Position numbers and translations under genes: made by a program
Notes under the pieces: model-generated
Told to the model about the DNA's origin: nothing
The model's input: the letters and a program-made list of their open reading frames with translations, nothing else
The model's database searches: none
Shown: in pieces, positions 25,538-32,627 of the stretch
Layout: each line of letters opens with the position of its first letter
Position numbering within the stretch: position 1 is the first letter of the stretch
Assembly (NCBI GenBank): GCA_964499485.1
Contig: CAZCLF010000002.1
Span: 62,001 to 126,000, forward strand
Direction: 5' to 3'
Origin: Ga0074130 sp964499485
GTDB lineage: Bacteria > Pseudomonadota > Gammaproteobacteria > Burkholderiales > Rhodocyclaceae
DNA: 64,000 nucleotides

Positions 25538-26791
25538 TCATGAGCTGCTTGCCAGCATCAAGATCACAAAGGCACCAATACCAGCTGGCAAGCCAAACTT
25601 TTCAAATCGGGAAACATCATCACCGGCAAGGATGCTTACAGGCACCCTTGCCAAGGCAAGGACCTGACTGCTCACCGCATCCTCGACCACACGCGTCAGT
25701 GAGCGCGCCCTGGCCGTCGCCAGCAGTACTTCATGGACGCTAAACTCTTCGGCGCAGCGCACGATGCACTCGGCCTTTTCGCCAATGGATACATGGCTCA
25801 CAAAAGGCACATTCAAATACTTGAGCACAGCCTCAGCTTCTTGCAGCGCTTTACGAGCTTCGGCTTCGTGGTAACGCCCACGCTCACCATGCTGCAGGAA
25901 ACGAGCAATGTATTGCGATAACGGTGCGCATACATGTAAAAGATGAATCTCTACATTCCCCTGCCCAGCCTCGCAGCGCGCCGCATAGCGAACCGCCTGT
26001 AAAGCATTCGTGGATCCATCGACAGGAATCAATACCTTATGCGGGATCGATGTCCCGCGCATGTGCAAGGAAGATGGCTGGCTTACTTGCCCCGCAGCTA
26101 CTGAGTGCTGTGCCACGGCCAAACGCGCCTCTCTGACGCTGGCGAGGTAGCCGGCACTCAAAACGCCAACAATAATGGCTGCATGCAACAACAGGGAAAA
26201 CCATGGGTTGCTGGCTGTAAAACCTTTGAGCATAGGCTCATGCACGATCATGCTGGCCGATGTCCAAGCCAGAATCGCCCCCCCAAGGTAGATGATGATG
26301 GGATAGCGCTCGACAAATCGTAGGATGAGCTGACTTCCACCAATCATGATGGGCACACTGATCAGCAGTCCAAGAATCACCAGTAAAAAACTGCCGTGTG
26401 CCGCACCGGCGACCGCCAGCACATTGTCCAGCCCCATCACAGCATCAGCAATCACAATGGTTTTCATGGCGCCCCAGAAACTACTGGCAGCAGAGACCTC
26501 ATGTTCGCCACTGTCATGTTCAGCCAGCAATTTGTAGGCGATCGCAATAAGCAGCACACCGCCCAGCACCATCAAGCCTGGGATTCTGAGCAACCACACC
26601 ACCAACAGCGTCATCGCAGTTCGCACGCCAATAGCGCCCACGGTACCCCAGACAACGGCGCGGGTCCGCAAACGCGGTGGCAAATTACGGGCAGCCAAGG
26701 CAATCACGATGGCATTGTCGCCAGCCAGAACGAGGTCAATCATGACAATCGCCAGCAAGCTCGCCAGAAATCCGGAAGAGATGAGTTCCAT
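25538..26791 (-). CDS. TerC metal exporter fused to a Usp domain (copy A)
   Basis: A 417-residue fusion. Residues 1-215 are a TerC membrane domain of about seven helices with the two signature sites LAGDNAIVIALAARNLPP (Asp25) and ADAVMGLDNVLAVAGAAHG (about residues 116-133). A linker of about 35 residues leads to a Usp domain beginning KVLIPVDGSTNALQAVRYAA. In that domain the ATP loop is degenerate: ATARARSLTRVVEDAVSSQ has lost the glycines and the Gly-Ser. The protein ends with the KFGLPAGIGA tail shared in the cluster. ATG at 26791 follows TTGGAGGCGC. Mn2+ efflux is inferred from TerC relatives and from the riboswitch in its leader. Confidence 0.88.
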   Translation of the reverse strand: MELISSGFLASLLAIVMIDLVLAGDNAIVIALAARNLPPRLRTRAVVWGTVGAIGVRTAMTLLVVWLLRIPGLMVLGGVLLIAIAYKLLAEHDSGEHEVSAASSFWGAMKTIVIADAVMGLDNVLAVAGAAHGSFLLVILGLLISVPIMIGGSQLILRFVERYPIIIYLGGAILAWTSASMIVHEPMLKGFTASNPWFSLLLHAAIIVGVLSAGYLASVREARLAVAQHSVAAGQVSQPSSLHMRGTSIPHKVLIPVDGSTNALQAVRYAARCEAGQGNVEIHLLHVCAPLSQYIARFLQHGERGRYHEAEARKALQEAEAVLKYLNVPFVSHVSIGEKAECIVRCAEEFSVHEVLLATARARSLTRVVEDAVSSQVLALARVPVSILAGDDVSRFEKFGLPAGIGAFVILMLASSS

Positions 26792-26835
26792 GACCAGCGC
26801 CTCCAAGTTGTTCACGCAAGCCTGATGGCTTCCGT

Positions 26836-26958
26836 ACTTGGTCTCGCTTATGTCAGCCCTCAATGGGCGGACATATACTCTGCCGGAGCGTCATTCCTAC
26901 GCTCGTGCTGTCGGCAGAATATCCTGCACATGGGATGCAGTCGCTACTCCCCGCATGC
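26836..26958 (-). ncRNA. yybP-ykoY manganese riboswitch ahead of TerC-Usp A
   Basis: On the minus strand GGGGAGTAGCG begins at 26952. It is followed by a CTGCA/TGCAG P2 hairpin, TTCTGCCGACAGCACGAGCG, the complementary CGCTCCGGCAGA, and the closing AAGCGAGACC at 26849-26840. The aptamer ends about 50 bp before the ATG at 26791, so a short expression platform acting on the ribosome site is likely. Confidence 0.9.
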
Positions 26959-26962
26959 TTTG

Positions 26963-26990
26963 ATTATTGTTCATAAAGCCAGACATGCAA
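26963..26990 (-). promoter_or_regulatory. Candidate promoter for the riboswitch and TerC-Usp A
   Basis: On the minus strand TTGCAT, 16 bp, then AATAAT. Transcription would start near 26956, just before the aptamer. Matches are moderate. Confidence 0.45.
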
Positions 26991-27023
26991 GTTTCACATA
27001 GTGACCCTGCCCCCCAATAGGCT

Positions 27024-27055
27024 AAAAAAATGCCCTGCCGGCAAACCGGCAGGGC
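27024..27055 (-). terminator. Strong intrinsic terminator after Usp copy B
   Basis: A 10-bp GC stem (GCCCTGCCGG and its complement) with a 4-nt loop is followed by A and seven T residues on the minus strand, 25 bp after the Usp stop. Confidence 0.95.
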
Positions 27056-27079
27056 ACGGCAAACGCTGAAGTAAATGCC

Positions 27080-27586
27080 TTATTCGCTTGCGACCAGCAG
27101 CAGCGTTAGCGTGGCCCCGATACCCGCAGGTAGGCCATACTTCTCAGCAGCCGATTCCTCGCCACTAGCGATCAGCTCAACAGGCACATCGGCAATCGCC
27201 ATGACCTGATTTGTGACCGACCCCTCTACCAGTCGTGTGAAGGCATTTTTGCGGCTAGTACCCATGACGATTTCATCCACCTCAAGTAACTGCGCTTGTT
27301 GGTGAATGGTCTCGGCTTTCTCACCACGGGCAATGTGGGTATGAAAGGTAACGCCGAAGCGTTGCAGCATGTCGCCCGCAGGCTTCAAACTTTTCTCAGC
27401 TACGTCACGGTAGTAGCTATCCAGATCATGACGTGAAAGGTAAGCACCAATAGCCTTCGATAAGGGCTTATTGACGTGAAGCAGATGAACTTCGATGCCA
27501 CCTTCCTGAACGTTACGGTTGCTGACATGACGAACGGCATTGAGCGCACTGGCCGAACCATCAACGGGGATGAGTACTTTACGCAT
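27080..27586 (-). CDS. Universal stress protein, free-standing, with hydrophobic C-tail (copy B)
   Basis: A 168-residue UspA-family protein, the same length as the Usp at 24604 and clearly its paralogue. It begins MRKVLIPVDGSASALNAVRH, has IEVHLLHVNKPLS and retains the closing Gly-Ser of the nucleotide loop in MGTSRKNAFTRLVEGSVTN. The tail starts with KYGLPAGIGA. ATG at 27586 follows TAGGAGACAAG. It lies 96 bp downstream of TerC-Usp fusion B with no clear promoter between them. An intercistronic hairpin without a T run is present, so it is probably read from the fusion B riboswitch transcript. Confidence 0.87.
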   Translation of the reverse strand: MRKVLIPVDGSASALNAVRHVSNRNVQEGGIEVHLLHVNKPLSKAIGAYLSRHDLDSYYRDVAEKSLKPAGDMLQRFGVTFHTHIARGEKAETIHQQAQLLEVDEIVMGTSRKNAFTRLVEGSVTNQVMAIADVPVELIASGEESAAEKYGLPAGIGATLTLLLVASE

Positions 27587-27638
27587 TGTCTTGTCTCCTA
27601 AATTAAATGACCTGAATTTCATCTATTTGCCCCAACGC

Positions 27639-27662
27639 GGTGGTGAGCCACATCTCACCACC
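27639..27662 (-). other. Intercistronic hairpin between TerC-Usp B and Usp B
   Basis: A perfect 9-bp stem (GGTGGTGAG and CTCACCACC) has a 6-nt loop and no T run. It could modulate read-through or RNA stability between the two cistrons. Confidence 0.5.
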
Positions 27663-27682
27663 ACGTCAGGACATTGCTACGC

Positions 27683-28936
27683 TTACTCGACAGCGACAAA
27701 CAGAGCCAGTGCTGCACCGATACCTGCGGGGAGGCCGAATTTCTCGACACGAGAGATCTCACCACCGGCAATCACCTGCACAGGCACATTCACAAGCTCC
27801 AACACGCGGTTGGTGACAGAGTCTTCGAACAAGCGCGTCAGCGAATGCTTGCGTGCGGTGCCGATCACAATTTCATCCACATGCAGGCGCTGGGCAACAC
27901 GTTGAATCACCGGAGCTTTATCGCCAAGCTCGACATGCACGGCATAAGGAATCGAGAAGCGATCCAACAGCAGTTGTGCAGGCAAGAGAGCCTTGTTTGC
28001 TTCAGCACGATGGAAGCTCTCACGCTCACCCCGCTTGAGGAAACGAGCAATATGCTGAGACAAGGGCGTGCGTACATGCACCAGATGGACCTCGATGCCG
28101 CCCTCAGTCACCACGCGATTGGCAACGTGTTGTACTGCACGGATAGAGTTGTCGGAGTCATCAACCGGCACCAGCACCTTACGCACTGCACGGATGCCAT
28201 CGACTGACATTTGGACCGGCGTGCTCACTTCACCGCTACCTTCGACCACGTGGCCAGCCACATTGCGGCGTGCAATCGAGGCGTTCACCAGGTATCCACC
28301 ACCCAAGACACCACCCACAATCAGGGCATGCAACAGCGGCGACAACCAGGTGTTTGCCTCAAAGACATCCTTCAGCATCGGCTCATGCGTAATCATGCTG
28401 GCCGACGTCCAGGCAAGCACACCACCACCGATGTAGATGATCGAGGGATAGCGCTCGACGAACTTGAGGATGATTTGGCTACCCCAGATCATGATCGGCA
28501 CGCTGATCAACAGGCCCAGCACGACGAGCAGGAAGCTACCATGAGCAGCGCCGGCAACCGCTAGGACATTGTCCAGACCCATTACAGCATCAGCGATCAC
28601 GATGGTCTTCATCGCACCCCAGAAGCTGTCAGCCGCATCCACATGCTCACCTTCATCTTTCTTGTCGGTAAGTAGGTTAAAGGCGATCCAGATCAACAGG
28701 GCACCACCCAGCATCATCAAACCAGGAATATCAAGCAGCCAAACGACAACCAGTGTCATTGCTGTGCGTACAGCAATGGCACCAACGGTGCCCCAAACGA
28801 TGGCTTTGTTACGTTGAGTAGGTGGCAGATTACGTGCAGCCAGCGCAATGACAATCGCGTTGTCACCCGCTAGCACTAGATCGATCATGATGATCGCGAG
28901 GAGTGCCGAGAAAAACTCGGCTGTAAACAGTTCCAT
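27683..28936 (-). CDS. TerC metal exporter fused to a Usp domain (copy B)
   Basis: A 417-residue paralogue of the fusion at 25538. The TerC domain carries LAGDNAIVIALAARNLPP (Asp25) and ADAVMGLDNVLAVAGAAHG (Asp116, Asp122). The Usp domain starts near residue 251 (VRKVLVPVDDSDNSIRAVQH). Its nucleotide loop reads IGTARKHSLTRLFEDSVTN: the Gly of the Gly-Ser pair is Asp, as in copy A, so ATP binding is doubtful. The tail begins KFGLPAGIGA. ATG at 28936 follows GGAGAACC; the earlier in-frame ATG at 28963 lacks family support. Membrane-bound Mn2+ export with a stress-protein regulatory domain is the inferred role. Confidence 0.88.
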   Translation of the reverse strand: MELFTAEFFSALLAIIMIDLVLAGDNAIVIALAARNLPPTQRNKAIVWGTVGAIAVRTAMTLVVVWLLDIPGLMMLGGALLIWIAFNLLTDKKDEGEHVDAADSFWGAMKTIVIADAVMGLDNVLAVAGAAHGSFLLVVLGLLISVPIMIWGSQIILKFVERYPSIIYIGGGVLAWTSASMITHEPMLKDVFEANTWLSPLLHALIVGGVLGGGYLVNASIARRNVAGHVVEGSGEVSTPVQMSVDGIRAVRKVLVPVDDSDNSIRAVQHVANRVVTEGGIEVHLVHVRTPLSQHIARFLKRGERESFHRAEANKALLPAQLLLDRFSIPYAVHVELGDKAPVIQRVAQRLHVDEIVIGTARKHSLTRLFEDSVTNRVLELVNVPVQVIAGGEISRVEKFGLPAGIGAALALFVAVE

Positions 28937-29018
28937 GATTAGGTTCTCCGTTATCAGTTGCATTAACGGGCGACCCGACAGGCTGCATCAGGATCACCCA
29001 AGCGCTTTGCTGGTTACA

Positions 29019-29120
29019 TCCTGGTCTCGCACCACTCCTCTCGGAGCTCGAATACCGCCGGGGTTTCCCCGGACTGTCGGCGATATTCATGGCATTGCTG
29101 CCATTGCTACTCCCCACGGA
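29019..29120 (-). ncRNA. yybP-ykoY manganese riboswitch ahead of TerC-Usp B
   Basis: On the minus strand GGGGAGTAGC is at 29115-29106. A short P2 (ATGGCAGCAATGCCAT) and TATCGCCGACAG follow. The hairpin CCGGGGAAACCCCGG comes next, and GCGAGACC closes the aptamer at 29030-29023. About 85 bp separate it from the ATG of the fusion. Confidence 0.9.
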
Positions 29121-29124
29121 CCAA

Positions 29125-29153
29125 AGTATTGATAACTTCGTTGCCGTTGTGAA
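29125..29153 (-). promoter_or_regulatory. Candidate promoter for TerC-Usp B
   Basis: On the minus strand TTCACA, 17 bp, then AATACT. The -35 hexamer is identical to that of the 25459 promoter. Transcription would start near 29118, directly at the aptamer. Confidence 0.5.
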
Positions 29154-29252
29154 ATGAAGATTTGAAATGATTTGGATTATGTTGCGAAAATTTTCATTAT
29201 GTTTTTAAAGGGGTTGCATCAATAAATGCAATGATTGGGGAACAAAATTTAG

Positions 29253-29281
29253 TTGATCCATGTCTATGGATTGTGTTTAAT
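29253..29281 (+). promoter_or_regulatory. Promoter for riboswitch-LysR transcript, overlapped by a dyad
   Basis: TTGATC, 17 bp, then TTTAAT. A 7-bp inverted repeat, GTTTAAT at 29275-29281 and ATTAAAC at 29295-29301, covers the -10 and the start point, as an operator for self-repression might. Confidence 0.55.
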
Positions 29282-29312
29282 TACATCGTGTGTGATTAAA
29301 CACGCAACTCCC

Positions 29313-29478
29313 GCAAAGGGGAGTAGCTTCTGCGGCCTTAGCCGCTGCGTGGCTGTCGTCATTACAGGGAATGTAGTCACCCTCGGCAGCTCCGGCACGC
29401 AAGCTGTTTGGCAATCGTGTGCAGCCCCCTGCACCACCCGCCCAAACCGCTTGAATGTTGTAAGCGAGACCTTTGTTT
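29313..29478 (+). ncRNA. yybP-ykoY manganese riboswitch ahead of a LysR gene
   Basis: GCAAAGGGGAGTAGC lies at 29313-29327. A P2 hairpin (GCGGC/GCCGC) follows, then GCTGTCGTCATTACAGGG, a larger variable arm, and TAAGCGAGACCTTTG at 29461-29475. CAAAGG at the start pairs with CCTTTG at the end to form P1, which makes this copy the best closed of the four. Just upstream CTCCC (29308-29312) could pair with GGGAG of the aptamer as an alternative fold. The only downstream genes are a short upstream ORF and the LysR gene at 29580. Confidence 0.85.
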
Positions 29479-29517
29479 GTCCAGCCATTACCTATTAACA
29501 ATTGGGTAAGGACTGTG

Positions 29518-29622
29518 ATGCAAAAGGTCGATCCGGCATTGCCGGATCTTGTTCTACGCTTACGACAAGAGGTCCTATCATGGTTCAGCGCAGCATCAGA
29601 CGCTTCCTCAAGCACGGCATGA
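29518..29622 (+). CDS. Possible 34-residue upstream ORF in the LysR leader
   Basis: ATG at 29518 is preceded by TAAGGACTGTG, a ribosome site better placed than that of LysR. The frame starts MQKVDPALPDLVLRLRQEVL and runs 34 codons to TGA at 29620-29622, overlapping the first 14 codons of LysR in another frame. Within it GATCCGGC and GCCGGATC (29530-29548) form an 8-bp hairpin. It may be a leader peptide that gates LysR translation. No homology is claimed. Confidence 0.35.
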   Translation: MQKVDPALPDLVLRLRQEVLSWFSAASDASSSTA

Positions 29623-30527
29623 TGCCCCAGCTCAGTGTCTTCGAAGCCGTTGCCCGTCACGGCAACTTCACCAAAGCCGGTGAAGAACTCTTCATGTCAC
29701 AACCCACGGTATCAGTGCAAATGAAGAAGCTCACAGATACAGTGGGCGTTCCCTTGGTCGAGCAAATTGGGAAAAAAATTTATCTCACCGAAGCTGGGCA
29801 AACCTTGTACGCCTCATGCCGGGAAATTTTTGCCAGCCTGCAGTCGCTAGACAATAAGTTGGTAAGCCTTGGCGCTTTGAACTCCGGCCGACTTAACCTT
29901 GCCGTCAGCACCACCGCAAAAGACTTTGCGGCACGCATGCTTAGCGATTTCGCCAAACACCATCCTAATATTCGTCTAGGACTGCAGATCCATAACCGGC
30001 AAGGACTACTCGATCGGCTGGCACAGAACATTGACGACCTCTACATCTTTGATGTCCCACCTACGAATGATGAATGTCCCGTAGTGACGCAACGCATATT
30101 GCCAAATCCGATGGTGGCAATTGCCCCAGTGGACCACCCTCTCAAAGGACGCAAGAAAATCCCGTTTGAGGAATTGGCGCTTGAACCCTTTCTGATGCGC
30201 GAAGTCGGCTCGGGGACTCGACAGGTCGTGCAAGAGCTCTTCGACTCACGCGGGCTGGTACCAAAAACTCGAATTGAACTATCGAGCAACGATGCCATCC
30301 GCGAGGCTGTCGCAGGTGGGCACGGCGTTTCCATCATCTCGCGTTACACACTAAGCCGTGAGCAAAACCCACATCCGCTGACGATTTTAGATGTCGAAGG
30401 CTTGCCGGTTGAACAGCACTGGGTATTTGCTTACCCGGTCGGTAAGCAGCTGGCGCTGATGGCTGACCAGTTCATGAGCTTTGCCCGTCAGGAGAGCAAG
30501 ACCTTGGCACTGAGTTACCGTAGCTAA
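29580..30527 (+). CDS. LysR-family regulator (CbbR-like), candidate regulator of the TerC-Usp cluster
   Basis: A 315-residue LysR-type regulator. The winged-helix DNA-binding domain reads LSVFEAVARHGNFTKAGEEL then FMSQPTVSVQMKKL near residues 17-55. The effector-binding domain has FLMREVGSGTRQVVQELFDSRG and SNDAIREAVAGGHGVSIISR, close to the CbbR/CysB-like branch. It is transcribed divergently from the TerC-Usp cluster, the usual position of a LysR regulator relative to its target. Its leader holds a manganese riboswitch. The effector is not known. The open frame begins further upstream at 29502 but that part is non-conserved. Confidence 0.88.
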   Translation: MVQRSIRRFLKHGMMPQLSVFEAVARHGNFTKAGEELFMSQPTVSVQMKKLTDTVGVPLVEQIGKKIYLTEAGQTLYASCREIFASLQSLDNKLVSLGALNSGRLNLAVSTTAKDFAARMLSDFAKHHPNIRLGLQIHNRQGLLDRLAQNIDDLYIFDVPPTNDECPVVTQRILPNPMVAIAPVDHPLKGRKKIPFEELALEPFLMREVGSGTRQVVQELFDSRGLVPKTRIELSSNDAIREAVAGGHGVSIISRYTLSREQNPHPLTILDVEGLPVEQHWVFAYPVGKQLALMADQFMSFARQESKTLALSYRS

Positions 30528-30533
30528 ACCTAA

Positions 30534-30552
30534 CTGAGCGCCTTACGCTCAG
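30534..30552. terminator. Hairpin between convergent LysR and dnaB genes
   Basis: CTGAGCG and CGCTCAG form a 7-bp stem with a 5-nt loop. T runs are weak on both sides, so termination is only likely from position. Confidence 0.5.
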
Positions 30553-30564
30553 CTAGATTCAAAC

Positions 30565-31977
30565 TTAGTAGGAGCCAGGTGCCGCGAAATTAACGAACTT
30601 GGTGTACTCGCCAAGGAAGGTGAGCATCACTGGGCCGGTCGGACCATTCCGGTGTTTGCCGACAATCGCCTCGGCCATACCCTTGTTATCGGGCTTGTCC
30701 TTGTTGTAGTACTCATCGCGATACATCATGATGATGATGTCGGCATCTTGTTCAATGGCGCCGGATTCACGCAAGTCGCTCATCAGGGGGCGCTTGTCGT
30801 TGCGCTCTTCCACCTTCCGCGAGAGCTGCGACAGGGCAATAACGGGTACCTGCAGCTCCTTGGCCAGCGACTTGATCGAGCGAGAAATCTCAGAGATTTC
30901 TGTCGCACGGTTTTCGTTTTCCCGTGCTGACGTCATGAGCTGCAAATAATCGATCACGATCAAGCCGAGCTTGCCATACTGGCGATGTAGGCGACGGGCA
31001 CGGGCACGCAGATCGTTCGAATTAATCGCACCAGTATCATCAATATGGATATTGGCCTCATGCAACTTGCCCAGCGCCATGGTCATCTTGTCCCAGTCGT
31101 CGTCCGTCAGACGGGCGCTACGCAACTTGGTCTGGTCAATACGACCGACTGAAGACAACAGACGCAGCGCAAGTTGCGGCCCAGACATTTCCAGACTGAA
31201 AATCGCGACAGGCAGCTTCATTTCGACGCCTACATACTCGGCGATATTCAACGCAAATGCGGTCTTACCCATGGATGGACGCCCTGCGACAACCACCATA
31301 TCGCCTGGCTGGAGGCCCGATGTCATTTTGTCGAGGTCGGTAAAGCCCGTTGGCGTGCCCGTAATATCGCTGCTATCGCGGCCGTAGAGCTCTTCGATCT
31401 TTTCGACAACTTGCGCCATCAGGGGCTGAATCGCTACAAAGCCGGCAGTCGAGCGCGCGCCAGCTTCGGCGATTTCCAAGACTTTAACTTCAGCCTCATC
31501 GAGGATCTGCTTGACGTCGCGGCCAGCTGGATTGAGCGCCGATGCAGCGATTTCATCACCAGCAGAAACCAGCTTACGCAGTACCGAGCGCTCGCGCACG
31601 ATTTCCGCATAGCGGCGGATATTCGCGGCAGACGGGGTGTTGTTGGCAATCTCGGCGAGGTAGCCCAGACCACCGGTTTGATCTGTTTCGTTCGACTTTT
31701 CGATCGACTCGAAAACCGTCACCACATCGGCAGGACGGCCAACTTCGATCAGGCGGGAAATGTGACGGAAGATCCGGCGATGGTCATCGCGGTAAAAATC
31801 ACCATCCGCCACCACATCGCCAATACGATCCCAGGCGGTGTTATCGAGGAGCAAGCCGCCAATAAGCGACTGCTCGGCTTCAATCGAGTGAGGCGGCAAC
31901 TTCAAGCTCGCGAGCTGGGCATCACTGGTATAGGCCGATGTCGAATTGTTGTTTGAGAATGCGCGCGCTTGTGCCAT
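30565..31977 (-). CDS. dnaB: Replicative DNA helicase DnaB
   Basis: A 470-residue hexameric helicase that unwinds DNA at the fork. The N-terminal collar starts LKLPPHSIEAEQSLIGGLLL. The RecA-like motor has Walker A in VVVAGRPSMGKTAFALNIAE, Walker B in LGLIVIDYLQLM and the DnaB motif LSRKVEERNDKRPLMSDLRE; QDADIIIMMYRDEYY closes the active region. No intein interrupts it. ATG at 31977 follows GAGGGGTAG. In many relatives dnaB directly follows rplI; here 5.3 kb of other genes intervene. Five or six DnaA-box-like repeats lie upstream. Confidence 0.97.
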   Translation of the reverse strand: MAQARAFSNNNSTSAYTSDAQLASLKLPPHSIEAEQSLIGGLLLDNTAWDRIGDVVADGDFYRDDHRRIFRHISRLIEVGRPADVVTVFESIEKSNETDQTGGLGYLAEIANNTPSAANIRRYAEIVRERSVLRKLVSAGDEIAASALNPAGRDVKQILDEAEVKVLEIAEAGARSTAGFVAIQPLMAQVVEKIEELYGRDSSDITGTPTGFTDLDKMTSGLQPGDMVVVAGRPSMGKTAFALNIAEYVGVEMKLPVAIFSLEMSGPQLALRLLSSVGRIDQTKLRSARLTDDDWDKMTMALGKLHEANIHIDDTGAINSNDLRARARRLHRQYGKLGLIVIDYLQLMTSARENENRATEISEISRSIKSLAKELQVPVIALSQLSRKVEERNDKRPLMSDLRESGAIEQDADIIIMMYRDEYYNKDKPDNKGMAEAIVGKHRNGPTGPVMLTFLGEYTKFVNFAAPGSY

Positions 31978-32030
31978 GACTACCCCTCGAGACGATTAGC
32001 GCGAGTTTACTCGCATCCCTCTCTCAAGGC

Positions 32031-32134
32031 TGTGTATAACTCTGTGAGCAAGCTGTTTGTATCCATGTATAGCGTGTGAATACATCCGCCAACAACGACG
32101 GCTTGTGGATGAACTGTGAGTAGTCTGTGGACAA
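32031..32134. promoter_or_regulatory. Cluster of DnaA-box-like repeats upstream of dnaB
   Basis: All repeats read in the same direction on the plus strand. TGTGTATAA at 32031 is a perfect TGTGNATAA box. TGTGAATAC (32075), TGTGGATGA (32104) and TGTGGACAA (32126) each differ by one base. TGTGAGCAA (32043) and TGTGAGTAG (32115) are weaker. Three of them are spaced 11 bp apart. The group lies 54-157 bp upstream of the dnaB start. Confidence 0.55.
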
Positions 32135-32146
32135 CCCAATAACACC

Positions 32147-32563
32147 CTACTGCACAGGATCCAATTCATCCTTGAGCAGACCACCCGCTACCACGCCCAA
32201 CACCCCAACAAAGGTCTTGGCCCCATCGCGCAAAAAAGTAGCGCTGTCCTCACTCAGGGCACTCGAGGGGACGACTGTTGCTAGATCAAGCATCGGCTCA
32301 TCGCCATATTTCGCAGCGTAATGCGCCGCCTGCATCGCCAAAATACGCGCGGTCTTCGCCAAAGCCTCCTTGCTGCTGATCGCGATCATGTGCTCAGACA
32401 ACGCCAGATAGCGTTTGAACTCATCGAATATGCGCTCCCTGTTAGCGCTCGTCAGACTATCGGTTTGCATGGGGCGTCCGGCTTGTGTAGGTGTGCTAGA
32501 CCTTAACGCTTTTTCTATCGACGACTGATTGTCGCCTTGGATGGTTTGATAACCCAAACGCAT
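32147..32563 (-). CDS. Hypothetical helical protein, weakly phasin-like
   Basis: A protein of up to 138 residues. The start at 32563 has a GAGG site; a second ATG at 32470 would give a shorter, more conserved-looking protein beginning MQTDSLTSANRERIFDEF. The middle is strongly helical (KRYLALSEHMIAISSKEALA, then KTARILAMQAAHYAAKYG). The end has a glycine-rich hydrophobic stretch, FVGVLGVVAGGLLKDEL. A faint resemblance to phasin-like helical proteins is noted but not relied on. It diverges from fdsD. Function unknown. Confidence 0.55.
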   Translation of the reverse strand: MRLGYQTIQGDNQSSIEKALRSSTPTQAGRPMQTDSLTSANRERIFDEFKRYLALSEHMIAISSKEALAKTARILAMQAAHYAAKYGDEPMLDLATVVPSSALSEDSATFLRDGAKTFVGVLGVVAGGLLKDELDPVQ

Positions 32564-32627
32564 CAAAGCCTCGGACAGTCTGGGTCTATAGTCCGTTTCG
32601 GCTTATACATCTCTACCGAGGACATCC

